Assembly (NCBI RefSeq): GCF_003012705.1
Contig: NZ_PXYL01000003.1
Span: 372,001 to 436,000 of the forward strand
DNA from: Pseudaminobacter soli (ex Li et al. 2025)
GTDB taxonomy: Bacteria > Pseudomonadota > Alphaproteobacteria > Rhizobiales > Rhizobiaceae
Direction: 5' to 3'
DNA length: 64,000 nucleotides
The notes under the pieces: model-generated
What the model saw: the letters and a program-made list of their open reading frames with translations, nothing else
What the model was told of the DNA's origin: nothing
Databases searched by the model: none
Made by a program: the position numbers and the translations under genes
In this document: piece after piece, positions 37,659-46,874 of the stretch
Layout: every line of letters begins with the position of its first letter
Numbering within the stretch: position 1 is the stretch's first letter

Positions 37659-39128
37659 TCAGCCCAAAAAGCGCCTCAGCGTTTCGCGGGCGCCGATCTG
37701 CCACAGCGTATTGAGGTGGCCCGCAAAGGCTGCGGCAAAAAGCGAGCTGCGGCCGACCTCGCCATAGATGTCTTCCATGGCAAGCCAGGCGGACGGGTCG
37801 TCCTTGGCGGCGTGAGCGGTGGCCTGCAAGCGGTCCCAATTCGGGTCGTTGGGCTCGATCACGGCGCCGGAATCGGTGGTGCCATGGCAATAGCGGCACC
37901 AGAGTGCGGATTCGAGCGCAAGGCCCGCGATGCCCTTGCCCGCCTTCAGGCGGTCGGCAATCGTCGGGATGATGAATTTGGGCTGGCGATTGGAGCCGTC
38001 GAGGCAGAGCCGGCGCACCGTGTCGCCGATCTTCGGATTGGAAAAGCGCTGCTGGATCAGTGTGAAATAGTCTTCGATCGCCACGCCGGGCACGGGCGGC
38101 ACGGTGGGGATGATTTCGTCATGTTCCAGCTTCTTCAGGAACGCCGCGATCAGCGGCTCCTGCATCGCCTCATGGACGAAATGGATGTTCATCAGCCCTG
38201 CCGGATAGGCGATCACCGCGTGGCCGCCATTGAGGATGCGGATCTTCATCTGCTCGAAGGGTGAGACATCGTTGACGAAGGTCACGCCGACTTTTTCGAG
38301 CGCTGGCCGTCCAGCGGGAAAACGATCCTCCAGCACCCACTGCCGGAACGGCTCGCAGAACACAGGCCAGGCGTCCTCGATGCCGAATTCTTCGGTGAGG
38401 AATTTTTTCTCGCGCTCGGTGGTGGCGGGGGTGATGCGGTCGACCATGCCGTTCGGAAACGCCACGTTGTGCTGCACCCACTCGGCCAGCTCGGGATCGA
38501 ACAGTCTTGCCAACCCGATGACGGCATCTGCGGTGACGCGGCCATTGTGGGGGATGTTGTCGCAGGACATGACCGTAAACGGCGGCGTGCCGACCGCCCG
38601 CCGGCGGGCGAGCCCGGCGAGCACCAGACCGAAGACCGTCTTCGGCGCTGACGGGTTCTTCGCGTCCGCGACGATCTCGGGGCTCTCCGGATTAAACTTT
38701 CCGGATGCCGGATCGATGAAATAGCCGCCCTCGGTGATGGTCATCGAGACTATGCGGATTTTTGGTTCGGCGAGCCGCGCAACGATCGCCTCGACATCGC
38801 CGGGCACGAGATAGTCGATCATCGCCGATGTCACGCGCGCCGCCACATGGCCGCTGTCCTGCTCGACCACCGTGGTCAGCCAGTCCTGCGCCTTCAGCTT
38901 TTCGCGGGCGGCGGCATCTGCCGGCAGTACGCCCGCGCCGACGATGGCCCAATCGTGGTCGAGCCCAGCATCGAACAGGTCGTCCAGATAGACCGCCTGA
39001 TGCGCGCGATGGAAATTGCCGACGCCGAAATGCACGATGCCGGGTTTCAGGTCGGCCTGGCGATAGTTGGGGCGCGCAACCCTCTCGGGCAGCTTGTCGA
39101 GATTGGCGAGGGACAGTTTGACACTCAT
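37659..39128 (-). CDS. mtlK: Mannitol 2-dehydrogenase (polyol-specific long-chain dehydrogenase)
   Basis: A 489-residue NAD-dependent enzyme oxidising D-mannitol to fructose (also arabitol to xylulose in relatives). Catalytic Lys295, Asn300 and His303 (KIRILNGGH) and Asn191 (SCDNIPHN) fall at the same numbers as in Pseudomonas fluorescens mannitol 2-dehydrogenase; the NAD motif GVGNFHRAH is at 35-43. It is the last gene of the smo operon, 69 bases after smoS, as in Rhodobacter and Sinorhizobium smo loci. Confidence 0.95.
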   Translation of the reverse strand: MSVKLSLANLDKLPERVARPNYRQADLKPGIVHFGVGNFHRAHQAVYLDDLFDAGLDHDWAIVGAGVLPADAAAREKLKAQDWLTTVVEQDSGHVAARVTSAMIDYLVPGDVEAIVARLAEPKIRIVSMTITEGGYFIDPASGKFNPESPEIVADAKNPSAPKTVFGLVLAGLARRRAVGTPPFTVMSCDNIPHNGRVTADAVIGLARLFDPELAEWVQHNVAFPNGMVDRITPATTEREKKFLTEEFGIEDAWPVFCEPFRQWVLEDRFPAGRPALEKVGVTFVNDVSPFEQMKIRILNGGHAVIAYPAGLMNIHFVHEAMQEPLIAAFLKKLEHDEIIPTVPPVPGVAIEDYFTLIQQRFSNPKIGDTVRRLCLDGSNRQPKFIIPTIADRLKAGKGIAGLALESALWCRYCHGTTDSGAVIEPNDPNWDRLQATAHAAKDDPSAWLAMEDIYGEVGRSSLFAAAFAGHLNTLWQIGARETLRRFLG

Positions 39129-39197
39129 GGGAACTCATTCCTTGCGGATGCGTGGGCCGGCGGGCGCTTGCGCGGCCGGCATGGTGGACCGCAGCCC

Positions 39198-39974
39198 TCA
39201 GCTCATCCAGTTGCCGCCGTCGACATTGTAGGTCTGGGCGACGATGTAATCGGCCTCGGGCGTAGCGAGTAAAATCGCCATGCCGGTCAGGTCCTCGGCC
39301 CGGCCCATGCGGCCAAACGGCACTTCCTGGCCGACCAGCCGTTTCTTCTCGCCGATCGGCCGATTCTCGTATTTCGCGAACAGCGCATCGACGCCGTCCC
39401 AGTGCTCGCCGTCCACCACGCCGGGCGCGATGGCGTTCACATTGATGCCGTGCTTGATGAGGTTCAGTCCCGCCGACTGGGTAAGGCTGATGACGGCGGC
39501 CTTTGTGGCGCAATAGATGGCCACCAGCGGTTCGCCGCGCCGGCCGGCCTGGCTTGCCATGTTGATGATCTTGCCGCCCTTGCCGCGCTTGATCATCGAG
39601 CGCGCTGCCGCCTGCAGCGTGAACAGAGTGCCCGCGACATTGATGGAAAAGAGCTTGTCGTAGCTTTCGCGGGTGATCTCGATGATGGGGGCGAGGTCGA
39701 ACAGCGCGGCATTGTTGATGAGTATGTCGATGCCGCCGCTCTTCTCCTCGACCGCGCTGATGGCGGCGTCGATGGAGGCCTGATCGGTCACGTCGAGCGG
39801 AACCGCATAAGCCGCCGGCCCGATCTCGGCGGCGGTCTTCTTCGCCGCCTCGAAATTGATGTCGCCAATGGCGACCGTCGCGCCCTCGCGAACATAGGCC
39901 TCGGCAAACGCCCGGCCGATGCCGCGTGCGGCGCCGGTGATGAGGGCCGATTTGCCCTTTAGTCTCTCAGTCAA
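39198..39974 (-). CDS. smoS: Sorbitol (glucitol) dehydrogenase, short-chain type
   Basis: A 258-residue SDR enzyme oxidising D-sorbitol to fructose (and galactitol in homologues). NAD motif TGAARGIG (13-20), NNAAL (87-91), catalytic Ser141, Tyr154 and Lys158 (YCATK). The stretch [20 protein letters not shown] (about 186-205) matches the characterised SmoS group. Its start overlaps the smoK stop by four bases, so sugar entry and oxidation are coupled. Confidence 0.94.
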   Translation of the reverse strand: MTERLKGKSALITGAARGIGRAFAEAYVREGATVAIGDINFEAAKKTAAEIGPAAYAVPLDVTDQASIDAAISAVEEKSGGIDILINNAALFDLAPIIEITRESYDKLFSINVAGTLFTLQAAARSMIKRGKGGKIINMASQAGRRGEPLVAIYCATKAAVISLTQSAGLNLIKHGINVNAIAPGVVDGEHWDGVDALFAKYENRPIGEKKRLVGQEVPFGRMGRAEDLTGMAILLATPEADYIVAQTYNVDGGNWMS

Positions 39975-40969
39975 AGTGCTCTCCCGTCGGCACCGAAACG
40001 GTGCAGCTTGGTTTGATCGGGGGTGAGGTAGACGGTCTCGCCATGGTCAAGGCCGACCTCGCCGTCGGCACGCACCGTCACGGGGCCAATGCCGTCGGCT
40101 TGGACATGCAGGAACGTGTCGGAGCCCAAATGCTCGGCAACGCCCACCGTTCCCTTCCAGTCGCCGGCCGTCTTCGAAACGACTATGTGCTCCGGGCGCA
40201 CGCCGATGGTCTTTGCCGCCTTGGCGTCGGCTGCTGCCCCCTCGATCAGGTTCATTCGCGGCGAGCCGATGAAGCCGGCCACGAACAGGTTGGCGGGCTT
40301 GCGGTAGAGTTCGAGCGGAGAGCCGATCTGCTCGACATTGCCGCCGTTCAGCACCACGATCTTGTCGGCCAGCGTCATCGCCTCGACCTGGTCGTGGGTC
40401 ACATAGATCATCGTCGTCTTCAGCTGATGATGCAGCTCGCTGATCTCCAGCCGCATCGTGCCGCGCAGGGCCGCGTCGAGATTGGAAAGCGGCTCGTCGA
40501 ACAGGAAGGCGGTGGGCTGGCGCACGATGGCGCGACCAATGGCGACGCGCTGGCGCTGGCCGCCGGAAAGCTGGCCGGGCCGACGCTCGAGATAGGCGGC
40601 GAGGTTCAGCACGCGAGCGGCTTCCCGCACCTTCTTGTCGATCGTCTCCTTGCCTTCGCCCGCCATCTTCAGCGGGAAGGCGATGTTGTTGTAGACGCTC
40701 ATATGCGGATAGAGTGCATAGGACTGGAACACCATCGCAAGCCCGCGCTTGGCCGGCGCCACGCGCGTCACGTCGCGCCCGTCGATGGCGATGTTGCCGC
40801 CGCTCACGTCCTCCAGCCCGGCGATTAGACGCAGCAGCGTCGACTTGCCCGACCCCGACGGGCCAACGAAGACCACGAATTCCCCGTCCTCGATCTCCAG
40901 GTCCACCTTGGGGATGATGACCGTGGCGCCGAAGGACTTTGTCACGTTTTCGAGCTTGATGGTGCCCAT
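39971..40969 (-). CDS. smoK: Sorbitol/mannitol ABC transporter, ATP-binding protein
   Basis: A 332-residue MalK/UgpC-type ATPase. Walker [10 protein letters not shown] (36-44), signature [14 protein letters not shown] (about 133-146), Walker B AFLFDEP, H-loop [10 protein letters not shown]-terminal domain from [12 protein letters not shown]. The ATG at 40969 has GGGGGAG upstream; the seven-codon upstream extension was not used. It powers SmoFG. It is closely similar in plan to the ATPase at 36609, a sign that the three cassettes share ancestry. Confidence 0.93.
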   Translation of the reverse strand: MGTIKLENVTKSFGATVIIPKVDLEIEDGEFVVFVGPSGSGKSTLLRLIAGLEDVSGGNIAIDGRDVTRVAPAKRGLAMVFQSYALYPHMSVYNNIAFPLKMAGEGKETIDKKVREAARVLNLAAYLERRPGQLSGGQRQRVAIGRAIVRQPTAFLFDEPLSNLDAALRGTMRLEISELHHQLKTTMIYVTHDQVEAMTLADKIVVLNGGNVEQIGSPLELYRKPANLFVAGFIGSPRMNLIEGAAADAKAAKTIGVRPEHIVVSKTAGDWKGTVGVAEHLGSDTFLHVQADGIGPVTVRADGEVGLDHGETVYLTPDQTKLHRFGADGRAL

Positions 40970-41005
40970 GGTCTTACTCCCCCTATACATCGGTCGCGCC
41001 GCGCA

Positions 41006-41830
41006 TCATTTCACCGCCCCGAAAGTAAGGCCGCGCACGAGCTGCTTCTGGCTGAACCAGCCCATGATCAGGATCGGCGCGATGGCGAGCGTGGAAGCGG
41101 CGGACAGTTTTGCCCAGAACAGCCCCTGCGGGCTCGAAAACGAGGCGATGAAGGCCGTAAGCGGCGCGGCATTGGCCGCCGAGAGCCGGATCGTCCAGAA
41201 GGACTCGTTCCAGGCCAGAATGATGTTCAAAAGCATGGTGGAGGCGATGCCCGGCACCGCCATCGGCGTCAGCACATAGACGATCTCCTTCAGCGTGGAG
41301 GCGCCGTCCATGCGCGCGGCTTCCAGGATCTCGCCCGGAATCTCGCGGAAATAGGTGTAGAGCATCCACACCACGATCGGCAGGTTCACCAGCGTAAGCA
41401 CGATGGTGAGGCCGGTTCTGGTGTCGAGCAGGCCGGTGTCGCGGAAGATGAGATACATCGGCACCAGCACGCCGACGGCCGGCATCATCTTGGTGGAGAG
41501 CATCCACATCAGGATGTCCTTGGTGCGCCGCGCTGGCGAAAAAGCCATCGACCAGGCGGCCGGAACCGAGATCAGAAGCGCGATCAGCGTCGAGCCGAGC
41601 GAGATCACCACCGAGTTGAGGAACGGCCTGAAATAGTCGCGTTGCGCCTGCACCTCGATATAGTTTTCGAACGTGCCCGACGGAATGAGGCTGATGCCGG
41701 CAATCGCCTCCGGCTCGGTCTTGAAAGAGGTGATGATGGTGTAGAGGATCGGGAAGAAGATGATCAGGGCGACCAGCCAGGCCACCACGGTCGTCACGGT
41801 CTTCCTACGGGTCGAGATTGCGCGCGCCAT
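41006..41830 (-). CDS. smoG: Sorbitol/mannitol ABC transporter, permease
   Basis: A 274-residue MalG-type inner-membrane permease with six hydrophobic segments (first at about 13-33). The EAA loop EAARMDGASTLKEIVYVLTP (about 174-193) contacts SmoK. The ending SQKQLVRGLTFGAVK is typical of the class. AGGAGG lies five bases before the ATG, nine bases after the smoF stop. Confidence 0.92.
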   Translation of the reverse strand: MARAISTRRKTVTTVVAWLVALIIFFPILYTIITSFKTEPEAIAGISLIPSGTFENYIEVQAQRDYFRPFLNSVVISLGSTLIALLISVPAAWSMAFSPARRTKDILMWMLSTKMMPAVGVLVPMYLIFRDTGLLDTRTGLTIVLTLVNLPIVVWMLYTYFREIPGEILEAARMDGASTLKEIVYVLTPMAVPGIASTMLLNIILAWNESFWTIRLSAANAAPLTAFIASFSSPQGLFWAKLSAASTLAIAPILIMGWFSQKQLVRGLTFGAVK

Positions 41831-41839
41831 GATCGCCTC

Positions 41840-42712
41840 CTACCGCTCCAGGTTTCTGCCGACGGCGCGCATCAGGAAGATGGCGACGATGTTTGCCAGC
41901 ACCACGGCGATGACGCCACCCGCCGACGCCCCGCCGATGTCGTAGGACAAGAGCGCGGTGCGGTAGATGAGGAAGGCGAGGTTGGTCGTGGCATAGCCCG
42001 GCCCGCCATTGGTGGTGACGAGGATCTCCGCATAGACTGCGAGCAGGAAGATGGTCTGGATCAGGATCACCACCGTGATCGCGCGCGCCAGATGCGGCAG
42101 TGTCAAATAGCGGAAGCGGTTGAAGAAATTGGCGCCGTCCATCTCGGCCGCCTCCTTCTGCTCCTCGTCGAGGGATTGTAGCGCGGTGAGCAGGATGAGC
42201 GTCGCGAAGGGCAGCCACTGCCAGGAGACTATGATGACGATCGACAGCAGCGGATATTGCGCGAACCAGTCGACCGGCTGCAGCCCGAGCGATCTGGCGA
42301 CATCGGCCAGCACGCCATAGCCGGGGTGCATGATCATGTTTTTCCAGATCAGCGCGGCGACCGGCGGCATGACGAAGAAGGGCGAGATGACCAGGATGCG
42401 CACGATGCCCTGGCCGAAGATCGGTTGGTCGAGCAGCAGCGCCAGCAGGATGCCGCCAATGACCGTGATCAGCAGAACGCCCACCACGATGGCCAGCGTG
42501 TTGGCGATCGATTCGAAGAAGGCGGGGTCGGTGTAGAAATAGCGATAGTTGTCGAAGCCGGCAAAGCTGCGCATGACCGGATTCAGGAGATTGTAGTTCT
42601 GGAACGAGTACCACAGCGTCATCGCCAGCGGCACGATCATCCAGATGAGAAGCAGGACGACCGAGGGCGCCAACATCAGGCGGGCCAGCGATCGGGTCTG
42701 TCGGGTTGCCAT
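41840..42712 (-). CDS. smoF: Sorbitol/mannitol ABC transporter, permease
   Basis: A 290-residue MalF-type permease with six hydrophobic segments (first at about 13-35). The EAA loop EAAEMDGANFFNRFRYLTLP (about 187-206) is well conserved. It works with SmoG to carry hexitols handed over by SmoE. GGAGA precedes the ATG. An 80-base gap with a hairpin separates it from smoE. Confidence 0.92.
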   Translation of the reverse strand: MATRQTRSLARLMLAPSVVLLLIWMIVPLAMTLWYSFQNYNLLNPVMRSFAGFDNYRYFYTDPAFFESIANTLAIVVGVLLITVIGGILLALLLDQPIFGQGIVRILVISPFFVMPPVAALIWKNMIMHPGYGVLADVARSLGLQPVDWFAQYPLLSIVIIVSWQWLPFATLILLTALQSLDEEQKEAAEMDGANFFNRFRYLTLPHLARAITVVILIQTIFLLAVYAEILVTTNGGPGYATTNLAFLIYRTALLSYDIGGASAGGVIAVVLANIVAIFLMRAVGRNLER

Positions 42713-42752
42713 GGTTGTCTCCGTGCCGAACGCAGTCGGCCTGCGGAAAAGG

Positions 42753-42780
42753 CGGCCGCCCGAAGGGGATCAGGCGGCCG
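42753..42780 (-). terminator. Intercistronic hairpin between smoE and smoF
   Basis: CGGCCGCC (42753-42760) pairs with GGCGGCCG (42773-42780), 12 bases after the smoE stop. As in the neighbouring amino-sugar operon, a hairpin follows the binding-protein gene and could raise its mRNA share over the permeases. Confidence 0.55.
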
Positions 42781-42792
42781 AGGCGGGAGGAA

Positions 42793-44106
42793 TTACTTGA
42801 TGTAGCCGGCGCGGGTCATCTCGCGCACCGAGACCTGCTGGGCCTGGGCGAGCGCGTCATCGACCGACATCTGGCCTGCGACCACCGCCGAGAACAGCTG
42901 GCCGACCGTGGTGCCGAGGCCCTGGAATTCAGGGATCGCCACGAACTGGCCGCCCGTATAGGGCACCGGCTTCACCGAAGGCTTGGTGATGTCGGCCGCA
43001 TTCATCGCCTCGAGCGTCGGGGCGGCGAAGGGCGCGGCCTTCTCATAGTTCTCGTTCTTGTAGAGCGAGGTGCGGGTGCCGGGCGGAACGTTGGCCCAGC
43101 CCTCCTTCTCGGCCACCAGTTCGGTGTAGTGCTTGCTGGTCGCCCAGGCGATGAACTTCTGCGCCGCTTCCGCCTTCTGGCTGCCTGCCGGCACGCCGAG
43201 GTTCCACGACCACAGCCAGTTGCCGTGGTTGTTGATGCCTTCCTTGTTCGGGAAGATCGCGTAGCCGACCTTGTCGGCGACGGTCGAGTCCTTCGGATTG
43301 GAAACAAAGGAGGCCGCGACGGTGGCGTCGATCCACATGCCGCACTTGCCCTGCTGGAACAGCGTCAGGTTCTCGTTGAAGCCGTTGGACGAGGCGCCGG
43401 AGGGGCCGGCATCCTTCAACAGCTCGGCATAGGACTGCAGCGTGTTCTTCCATTCCGGCTGGTCGAACTGCGGTTGCCACTTCTCGTCGAACCAACGCCC
43501 GCCGAACGAATTGTCCATGGCGGTCAGGAAGGCCATGTTTTCGCCCCAGCCGGCCTTGCCGCGCAGGCAGATGCCGCTGATGCCGGCATTGCGGTCGGTG
43601 ATCTTGCGTGCGGCTTCGCCGATGAACTCCCAGGTCGGCTTTTCCGGCATCTTCAGCCCGGCCTTCTCGAACAGGTCGGTGCGATACATGATCATGGCGG
43701 ATTCGCCATAGAAGGGCGCCGCAAAGAGCTTGCCGTCCAGGGACAGGCCGCCGCGGATCGCCGGCAGCAGGTCGTCGACATCATAGTCGGCGCCGAGATT
43801 GTTGAGTTCCAGAAGCCAGCCCTGCTTGGCCCAGATCGGCACTTCGTAGTTGCCGATGGTCATCACGTCGTACTGGCCGCCCTTCGTGGCGATGTCGGTG
43901 GTCACGCGCTCGCGCAGCACGTTTTCCTCGAGCGTGACCCACTGCAGCTGGATGTCCGGATTTTTGGCGGTGAAATCGTCCGTCAGCTTCTGCATGCGGA
44001 TCATGTCGCCATTGTTGACGGTGGCGATGGTCAGCGTTTCGGCATGCGCGGCGAAGGCGAGCGCGCTCGCCGAGCACAGCCCGATAAGGAGCGTGGTCAG
44101 TTTCAT
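42793..44106 (-). CDS. smoE: Sorbitol/mannitol ABC transporter, periplasmic binding protein
   Basis: A 437-residue family 1 solute-binding protein. Signal peptide MKLTTLLIGLCSASALAFA with cleavage after AHA (about residue 22); mature start ETLTIATVNNGDMIRMQKL. PFYGESAMIMYRTDLFEKAG (about 128-147) and the C-terminal SVDDALAQAQQ are typical of polyol-binding proteins. The start at 44106 has GGGAGGAA upstream; a 16-codon upstream extension was not used. It is first in the operon, behind a good promoter. Confidence 0.92.
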   Translation of the reverse strand: MKLTTLLIGLCSASALAFAAHAETLTIATVNNGDMIRMQKLTDDFTAKNPDIQLQWVTLEENVLRERVTTDIATKGGQYDVMTIGNYEVPIWAKQGWLLELNNLGADYDVDDLLPAIRGGLSLDGKLFAAPFYGESAMIMYRTDLFEKAGLKMPEKPTWEFIGEAARKITDRNAGISGICLRGKAGWGENMAFLTAMDNSFGGRWFDEKWQPQFDQPEWKNTLQSYAELLKDAGPSGASSNGFNENLTLFQQGKCGMWIDATVAASFVSNPKDSTVADKVGYAIFPNKEGINNHGNWLWSWNLGVPAGSQKAEAAQKFIAWATSKHYTELVAEKEGWANVPPGTRTSLYKNENYEKAAPFAAPTLEAMNAADITKPSVKPVPYTGGQFVAIPEFQGLGTTVGQLFSAVVAGQMSVDDALAQAQQVSVREMTRAGYIK

Positions 44107-44153
44107 CAAATTCCTCCCAAAACCAAGATGAGCATTTGCCTTGGCTGTGAGCA

Positions 44154-44181
44154 ATTATTCATTCAGTCAGAATTATGTCAA
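44154..44181 (-). promoter_or_regulatory. Predicted promoter of smoEFGK-smoS-mtlK
   Basis: On the minus strand TTGACA (44181-44176), 16 bases, AATAAT (44159-44154): consensus -35 and five of six bases of the -10. It predicts a leader of about 40 bases to the smoE ATG. The surrounding TGAGCAATTATTCA (44147-44160) is partly palindromic and could be a regulator site. Confidence 0.6.
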
Positions 44182-44294
44182 GCTGCAAACCATGTTGCAG
44201 CGCGGCGCGCGCCACAGCCGTCCCGGCATGGAAACGCTTGGCGCCGGCATTTCGTTGCGCAGCCGGCACTCCGACAAAAGGCGTAAGCGAGGGA

Positions 44295-45200
44295 TTATGC
44301 GCCCTGCGGGCCGAGCGAGGCGGCGAAGGCCGCGAGCAGCCAGTCGCGGAAGGCGCGGATCTTGGGCACGTTGCGCCGTGCCTCGGGATAGACCAGCCAA
44401 TAGGAATTGCCGTCATTGGCAACGAGATCGAATGGCTGGATCAGGCGCCCGTCTGCGAGCTCGCTCGGGAACAATGCGCCGGTGAGGATAGCCACGCCAT
44501 GTCCGGCCATGGCGGCGTTGGCTTCATAGGCCTGGGCGCCCATGCTGCTGCGCGGTCGGGCGGCCAGCGCGTCGGTCGGCACGCCCGCAGCGGTGAACCA
44601 CTCCCGCCACCAGGGATCGCCGGGGTCGAGGATCGGCAACCGCAGAAGATCGGCCGGCGCCTTCACCCCGCCGATGCTCGCGGCAAGCTTGGAGCTCAGC
44701 ATCGGGCTGAATTCGGCCTTGAAAAGGAAATGCTTGGCAAGGCCGGGCCAGTCGCCGCTGCCGGACCGGATTGCGACATCGACATCCTCGCGGGCAAAGT
44801 CGATCAGGCGGCTCGACGTGTCGACCCGCACCGCAAGCGAAGGGTGCTGCACCTGGAACGCACCAAGGTTGCGCGCCAGCCAGCTGGAGGCGAAGGTCAG
44901 GATGGTGCTGACGCACAAGACGCCCTCGGCGCCCGAGCGGGCCTGGGCATAGGCCTCGCCGATCAGCGAAAAGGCCTCGGTAAAGGCCGGCGCCAAGCGC
45001 TGGCCTACTTCGGTAAGCGTGACCTGGCGCGGCTTGCGCAGAAACAGCGGCGCTCCGACGCGTTCTTCCAAAACCTTGATCTGGTAGCTGACGGCCGCCT
45101 GCGTCATGCCGAGCTCCTCTGCCGCCTTCGTGAAGCTGCCATGGCGGGCGGCCGCCTCGAAGGCGCGGACGGCGGGCAGGGGCGGCAAGGGCAGGGTCAT
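44295..45200 (-). CDS. LysR-family transcriptional regulator (GcvA-like)
   Basis: A 301-residue regulator. The helix-turn-helix is GSFTKAAEELGMTQAAVSYQIKVLEE split at about 21-46, followed by the linker helix and a two-lobed effector domain from about residue 90. The pattern FLRKPRQVTLTEVGQRLAPA and the CVSTILTFASSWLARNL segment place it with GcvA/AmpR-like proteins. It is divergent from a small DUF1127 gene and a hydrolase, with an inverted repeat between them that is its likely site. The inducer is unknown. Confidence 0.9.
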   Translation of the reverse strand: MTLPLPPLPAVRAFEAAARHGSFTKAAEELGMTQAAVSYQIKVLEERVGAPLFLRKPRQVTLTEVGQRLAPAFTEAFSLIGEAYAQARSGAEGVLCVSTILTFASSWLARNLGAFQVQHPSLAVRVDTSSRLIDFAREDVDVAIRSGSGDWPGLAKHFLFKAEFSPMLSSKLAASIGGVKAPADLLRLPILDPGDPWWREWFTAAGVPTDALAARPRSSMGAQAYEANAAMAGHGVAILTGALFPSELADGRLIQPFDLVANDGNSYWLVYPEARRNVPKIRAFRDWLLAAFAASLGPQGA

Positions 45201-45225
45201 GATGGATTAATAGGCCTTATGCATG

Positions 45226-45244
45226 CCAATCGACGTTCGATTGG
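45226..45244. promoter_or_regulatory. Inverted repeat, likely LysR-type operator
   Basis: CCAATCG-ACGTT-CGATTGG, 7-base arms, 26 bases upstream of the lysR start and about 75 bases upstream of the DUF1127 start. A partial half-site (CCAATC) follows at 45276-45281. The position fits autoregulation and control of the divergent gene. Confidence 0.55.
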
Positions 45245-45317
45245 AAAATAAAGCTTTTCGCCCGCAAATAGAAGGCCAATCCATAAATCGGGAGCGGTTC
45301 TCTCCGAGAGAGGCCGA

Positions 45318-45506
45318 TTGAGTGCGATGGCTTATGCTTGGCTTGCGTCTACCTCCAGCCGTGACGGGCTTTCTCGTCGGCGCGCGTGGTTTGCATGGCT
45401 GCTTTCCCCGCGGCGGCCCTGTCTCGATGTCCGGACGCTGTCCCGCCATCTCCAGCGCGACATCGGCTATCTGGACGGAAACGATCCGGCGGGCCGACGC
45501 GAATGA
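45318..45506 (+). CDS. Small DUF1127 (YjiS-like) protein
   Basis: A 59-62 residue protein. A basic, Trp-containing N-terminal region is followed by the C-terminal motif DVRTLSRHLQRDIGYLDGND, the hallmark of DUF1127 (L-x-D/R-H-L-x-R-D-I-G). The TTG at 45318 has GAGAGAGG four bases upstream; an ATG three codons later (45327) is the alternative start. In several alphaproteobacteria small arginine-rich DUF1127 proteins affect phosphate, carbon metabolism or RNA turnover; no role can be read here. The LysR protein is its probable regulator. Confidence 0.7.
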   Translation: MSAMAYAWLASTSSRDGLSRRRAWFAWLLSPRRPCLDVRTLSRHLQRDIGYLDGNDPAGRRE

Positions 45507-45571
45507 GCATCTCCGGCCCCTGATTTTTCGCGTGCGCGCCTTCTGTCCGTGATTCCGAGCGCTATTTCAGG

Positions 45572-45611
45572 CCGCAACGCACAACCTCAGAGGCGGGGCT
45601 GTGCGTTGCGG
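45572..45611 (+). terminator. Strong hairpin between the DUF1127 and hydrolase genes
   Basis: CCGCAACGCACA (45572-45583) pairs exactly with TGTGCGTTGCGG (45600-45611), 16-base loop, followed by CTGTTTGGGG. It most likely ends the DUF1127 transcript; if transcription reads through it would sit in the leader of the hydrolase gene, 70 bases before its ATG. Confidence 0.6.
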
Positions 45612-45681
45612 CTGTTTGGGGCCCCGCAAGGGGATAGCGCGGCTGCTTCATCGATCAAACTTCAACCAGGGAGTTCGCCAG

Positions 45682-46503
45682 ATGAGCATGTTCACGACCA
45701 AGGACGGCACGAATATCTATTACAACGACTGGGGCAGCGGACAGCCGGTGGTGTTCAGCCATGGCTGGCCACTTTCCGCAGACGCCTTTGAAGACCAGAT
45801 GTTCTATCTCGCCCAGCACGGCTATCGCTGCATCGCGCATGACCGGCGCGGCCACGGCCGCTCCAGCCAGCCCTGGCAGGGCAACGACATGGATACCTAT
45901 GCCGACGATCTCGCGGCCCTGGTCGAGGCGCTCGATCTCAAGGACGCCGTGCATGTCGGCCATTCCACCGGGGGCGGCGAGGTTGCTCGCTATATCGGCC
46001 GGCACGGCACCAAGCGCGTCGCCAAGGCGGTGCTGATCGGCGCGGTTCCGCCGGTGATGGTCAAGTCGGACAAGAACCCCGGCGGCACGCCGATCGAAGT
46101 CTTCAACCAGATCCGCGCCAATGTCCTGGCCGACCGGTCGCAATTCTGGAAGGACCTTTCCATGCCGTTCTACGGCTACAACCGGCCCGGCGCGAAAGTG
46201 TCGGAAGGCGTCCGCGAGTCCTTCTGGCTGCAGGGCATGATGGCGGGAATGCCGGCGAGCTATTTCTGCGTAAAAGCCTTCTCCGAAACCGACATGACGG
46301 AAGACCTCAAGAAGTTCGATGTGCCGACGCTGATCATGCACGGCGACGACGACCAGATCGTTCCCTTCGCTGACGCCGGGGCTCTGTCGGCCAAAATCGT
46401 CAAGGGAGCCGAATTGAAGGTCTATAAGGGCGCCCCGCATGGCATGTGCACCACGCTGAAGGACGAGATCAGCGCCGACTTGCTGGCCTTTATCCGCGGA
46501 TAA
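45682..46503 (+). CDS. Alpha/beta hydrolase (non-heme haloperoxidase/esterase type)
   Basis: A 273-residue alpha/beta-hydrolase. Oxyanion segment [12 protein letters not shown] (about 25-36), nucleophile Ser in [14 protein letters not shown] (about 93-106), acid Asp in [10 protein letters not shown] (about 217-226) and His in GAPHGMCTT (about 250-258). The [11 protein letters not shown] and HSTGGGE patterns match cofactor-free haloperoxidases, which act physiologically as esterases or perhydrolases. The ATG at 45682 is preceded by AGGGAG; the upstream in-frame extension covers the hairpin and was rejected. Substrate unknown. Confidence 0.9.
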   Translation: MSMFTTKDGTNIYYNDWGSGQPVVFSHGWPLSADAFEDQMFYLAQHGYRCIAHDRRGHGRSSQPWQGNDMDTYADDLAALVEALDLKDAVHVGHSTGGGEVARYIGRHGTKRVAKAVLIGAVPPVMVKSDKNPGGTPIEVFNQIRANVLADRSQFWKDLSMPFYGYNRPGAKVSEGVRESFWLQGMMAGMPASYFCVKAFSETDMTEDLKKFDVPTLIMHGDDDQIVPFADAGALSAKIVKGAELKVYKGAPHGMCTTLKDEISADLLAFIRG

Positions 46504-46541
46504 TTCGGACAATTTCTAACCGGCCGGGCAAACTCGGCCGG

Positions 46542-46874
46542 TTAGCGTTCGACCAAGGCGCGCAGTCGCGACAGCGCGTCGTCCCACTGCCGGGAAACGC
46601 TGTCGAGATAAGCCTTTGCCTCGGCAACGGCTTCCGGCTGGAACGCAAAGCGGCTTTCGCGGCCGGTTCGGCTGGACTTCACCAGGCCGGCATTTTCGAG
46701 CACATGCAGATGCTTTGTTACGGCCTGCCGGGTCAGTTGCGTGTCGGCCGAAAGGCTCGCGATCGAGCGGCTTTGCCCGTCGCTCAGCCTGGTCAGCAGG
46801 GAGAGGCGCGTCGGATCCCCGAGGGCCGCGAAGATCGGGGCGGGATCGGTCCCGCGGGATTCAAGCAGCGACAT
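46542..46874 (-). CDS. ArsR-family transcriptional regulator
   Basis: A 110-residue winged-helix repressor: ALGDPTRLSLLTRLSDGQSR (about 16-35), recognition helix in LTRQAVTKHLHVLENAGLV (about 46-64), then GRESRFAFQPE. The cysteine pair of metal-sensing ArsR proteins is absent, so it is not an arsenic sensor; this subtype usually accompanies an SRPBCC gene. It lies downstream of that gene and overlaps it by 14 bases. Confidence 0.9.
   Translation of the reverse strand: MSLLESRGTDPAPIFAALGDPTRLSLLTRLSDGQSRSIASLSADTQLTRQAVTKHLHVLENAGLVKSSRTGRESRFAFQPEAVAEAKAYLDSVSRQWDDALSRLRALVER

Noticed and set aside
42706-44286. Long plus-strand open frame (526 codons)
   Set aside because: Antisense to smoE, which has a clear signal peptide and binding-protein features.
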